Below, piece after piece: positions 62,374 to 64,000 of a DNA stretch of 64,000 nt. The translations under genes were made by a program, and so were the position numbers. Positions within the stretch are counted from its first letter, which is position 1; each line of letters opens with the position of its first letter. Under the pieces are notes generated by a model. It made no database searches. It saw nothing but the letters and a program-made list of their open reading frames with translations, and was not told where the DNA came from. This stretch comes from Tolypothrix brevis GSE-NOS-MK-07-07A (GTDB lineage: Bacteria > Cyanobacteriota > Cyanobacteriia > Cyanobacteriales > Nostocaceae): NCBI GenBank assembly GCA_019358985.1, contig JAHHIJ010000021.1, positions 40,350 to 104,349 on the forward strand, written 5' to 3'.

Positions 62374-63582
62374 TTATACTAACATTCCAGCAATACAAGC
62401 GGTGATAAAACCGGCAAGCAATCCCCCAATCATTGAACTTACACCCATACGCGCTAAATCGTGCTGGCGGTTTGGTGCCATCCCCGTAATTCCACCGATG
62501 GTAATGCCGATTGAGCCAATATTTGCAAAATTACACAGCGCGTAAGTGGCAATAATTGCTGCTCGCTGGGAAATTTTGCCATCTTTAATCAGTTTCCCCA
62601 AATCTACGTAAGCAATAAACTCATTCAAAATTGTCTTTTTACCCAACAACGCACCTACTTGTCCACAATCAGCTAAAGGCACGCCCATCAACCACGCCAT
62701 AGGTGCCATAATAAAAGACAATATCCACTCTAATGACAACTGTGGTAAATTAACAAGCGCTCCCAACCATCCCAACAGCGCATTTACAGCCGCTAACAAG
62801 CCCAAAAAGGCAATAATCATCACCCCCACATTAACGGCTAACTTCACCCCGTCAAGCGCTCCGGTAGTGGCAGCATCAATCACATTGACGTAATTGGTTT
62901 TCACATCCATCTTTATTTTACCCGCCGTCTCCGAAATTTCCGTTTCTGGATAAAGCAGTTTTGCTACCACAAGGGCAGTGGGAGCGGTCATAAAAAAGGC
63001 GGCGATTAAGTGTTCTGGTGGGATACCAAAAGATAAATAAGCACCCAGTACTCCGCCGGCAATTGTGGCAAAACCCCCTGTCATTACCGCGAACAATTCT
63101 GATTGCGTCATCTTTGCGACAAAGGGTTTAACTATCAGCGGTGATTCAGTCGGTCCCAAAAAGATATTACCAGCAGTTGATAAAGATTCAGCCCCTGATG
63201 TTTTCATTGTCTTCATCATCACCCACGCTAGCCCATTTACCACCCACTGCAAAATTCCGTAGTGGTACAATACACTGATGAAGGCAGAGAAAAAGATAAT
63301 TGTCGGTAGCACTTGAAAGGCAAATAAATGATCTTTAAAATTCTCTCCAAAGACGAATTTTGCACCTTCATCAGAGAATGCTAAAAAATTACTTACCACA
63401 TCACCGAGAGATTTAAACACAGCTAAACCACCAGGAGTTTTCAAAATCAGCAGTGCAAATGTAAACTCCAAACCCAACCCCCAAGCGATAGTTCGCCAAC
63501 GTATAGCGCGACGGTTGTTAGATAATGCGTAGGATATGGCGATAAAAACTAATACACCCAATGCGGAAATCGCGCGTTCCAT
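62374..63582 (-). CDS. nupC: Concentrative nucleoside transporter NupC
   Basis: A 402-residue CNT-family permease from MERAISALGVLVFIAISYAL, with GGGAG upstream of the ATG. Family motifs: FLGPTESPLIVKPFVAKMTQ, GGFATIAGGVLGAYLSFGI and NEFIAYVDL, CNFANIGSIGI. About ten membrane spans. It imports nucleosides, normally with sodium or protons. Single gene. Confidence 0.93.
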   Translation of the reverse strand: MERAISALGVLVFIAISYALSNNRRAIRWRTIAWGLGLEFTFALLILKTPGGLAVFKSLGDVVSNFLAFSDEGAKFVFGENFKDHLFAFQVLPTIIFFSAFISVLYHYGILQWVVNGLAWVMMKTMKTSGAESLSTAGNIFLGPTESPLIVKPFVAKMTQSELFAVMTGGFATIAGGVLGAYLSFGIPPEHLIAAFFMTAPTALVVAKLLYPETEISETAGKIKMDVKTNYVNVIDAATTGALDGVKLAVNVGVMIIAFLGLLAAVNALLGWLGALVNLPQLSLEWILSFIMAPMAWLMGVPLADCGQVGALLGKKTILNEFIAYVDLGKLIKDGKISQRAAIIATYALCNFANIGSIGITIGGITGMAPNRQHDLARMGVSSMIGGLLAGFITACIAGMLV

Positions 63583-63608
63583 GTTTACTCCCAAGGCAGT
63601 TAATTGAA

Positions 63609-63637
63609 GTAGAGACGTTCCACCGGAACGTCTCTAC
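63609..63637. repeat. 29-bp hairpin repeat upstream of nupC
   Basis: GTAGAGACGTTCCACCGGAA then CGTCTCTAC, a palindrome of the same family as 54024. Confidence 0.8.
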
Positions 63638-63810
63638 TAAGACACAAAGAATACACAAAAATATGTCCTTTTTTTTACTTCCTGATGTATTTAGTGGTAA
63701 ATCATCTTTTCGCTCTTAATTCTGTTCAAGACAAACATATTTTTGGCTGTAGTTGCGGCAGGAGTTTGTGCAGCAACCTTTTTAACACTAGATATAGGAG
63801 TGAAAAAGAC
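63638..63810. other. Gene-free stretch
   Basis: No coding frame or RNA gene recognised between the hairpin repeats. Confidence 0.35.
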
Positions 63811-63946
63811 GTAGCATTGCTACGTCTCTACAATCGTCGTAAAGACGTTCCGGCGGAACGTCTCTAGAATATGTGTGATTTGTCGGAACGTCTCTACAAT
63901 CGTCGTAAAGACGTTCCGGCGGAACGTCTCTACAATATGTGTGATT
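63811..63946. repeat. Cluster of tandem hairpin repeats
   Basis: A unit AATCGTCGTAAAGACGTTCC then GGCGGAACGTCTCTA.AATATGTGTGATTT occurs at about 63831-63879 and 63897-63945, preceded by the related GACGTAGCATTGCTACGTCT at 63811. Confidence 0.85.
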
Positions 63947-64000
63947 TGGCGGATATGATATGATATGATTTAACTTAAACCCATCACCGTAATAAAAACA

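Overview
The window reads as chromosome of a filamentous, probably Nostocalean, cyanobacterium. This rests on the density of the HIP1 octamer GCGATCGC, the PanC-CMK fusion, several XisH/XisI pairs (proteins first known from the Anabaena fdxN element), an Fe-type SOD and a cyanobacterial zinc regulon. It alternates between ordered metabolic genes and accessory stretches full of broken genes, short palindromic repeats and insertion-sequence relics. No tRNA or rRNA gene was recognised.

Region 1 (1-12.7 kb) is accessory DNA. A TetR regulator faces a quinone-oxidoreductase-like gene across a promoter with two palindromic operators. Next come a lone antitoxin and the decayed core of a DISARM anti-phage system (drmA-drmB-drmC, each truncated or frameshifted), then an xisI/xisH pair. 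From about 5.6 to 12.2 kb small unrelated genes (NTF2-like, nucleotidyltransferase, truncated class A beta-lactamase, VOC protein, dual-specificity phosphatase, WG-repeat relic, TPR-Arr rifampin ADP-ribosyltransferase) are separated by three 87-89 bp imperfect palindromes and several half copies that resemble integron attC sites. No integrase is visible, so this looks like a cassette array without its integrase.

Region 2 (12.7-20 kb) holds hypothetical, secreted and membrane proteins, among them a Rieske protein, a truncated M56 peptidase with a 43-residue partner and an Uma2 protein, plus several gene fragments.

Region 3 (20-35.6 kb) is a zinc-starvation island. Six sites matching the cyanobacterial Zur box (TGATAATNATTATCA, 13-15 of 15) precede hemB, a flavoprotein, thrS, a COG0523-like P-loop operon, znuA/znuCB and a truncated gene. 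Between them lie DUF1636, a His-rich CobW GTPase, folE, hisI, a broken methyltransferase and a cysS fragment. The theme is zinc-sparing or duplicate copies of zinc enzymes, zinc chaperones and the ZnuABC importer. An IS200/IS605-type tnpB element sits inside the cluster.

Region 4 (35.9-51.1 kb) is a partly decayed CRISPR region: a five-repeat array on the minus strand, a cas3 relic, two Cas7-type RAMPs, a PD-(D/E)XK-like protein, a CARF-RelE (Cami1-like) effector, a frameshifted cas10 and two tandem csx3 genes. It continues with two xisH/xisI pairs, array fragments carrying a different repeat, and a Cas6 with a C-terminal HTH. Cas10 as read is broken, while the downstream effector and the ring nuclease look intact.

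Region 5 (51.1-64 kb) is mostly housekeeping: a PadR regulator with a monooxygenase-like partner, sodB, panC-cmk, an RlpA-like protein, an SDR, nadB and nupC. Between them lie MITEs, IS200/IS605 relics and families of 29-bp hairpin repeats.
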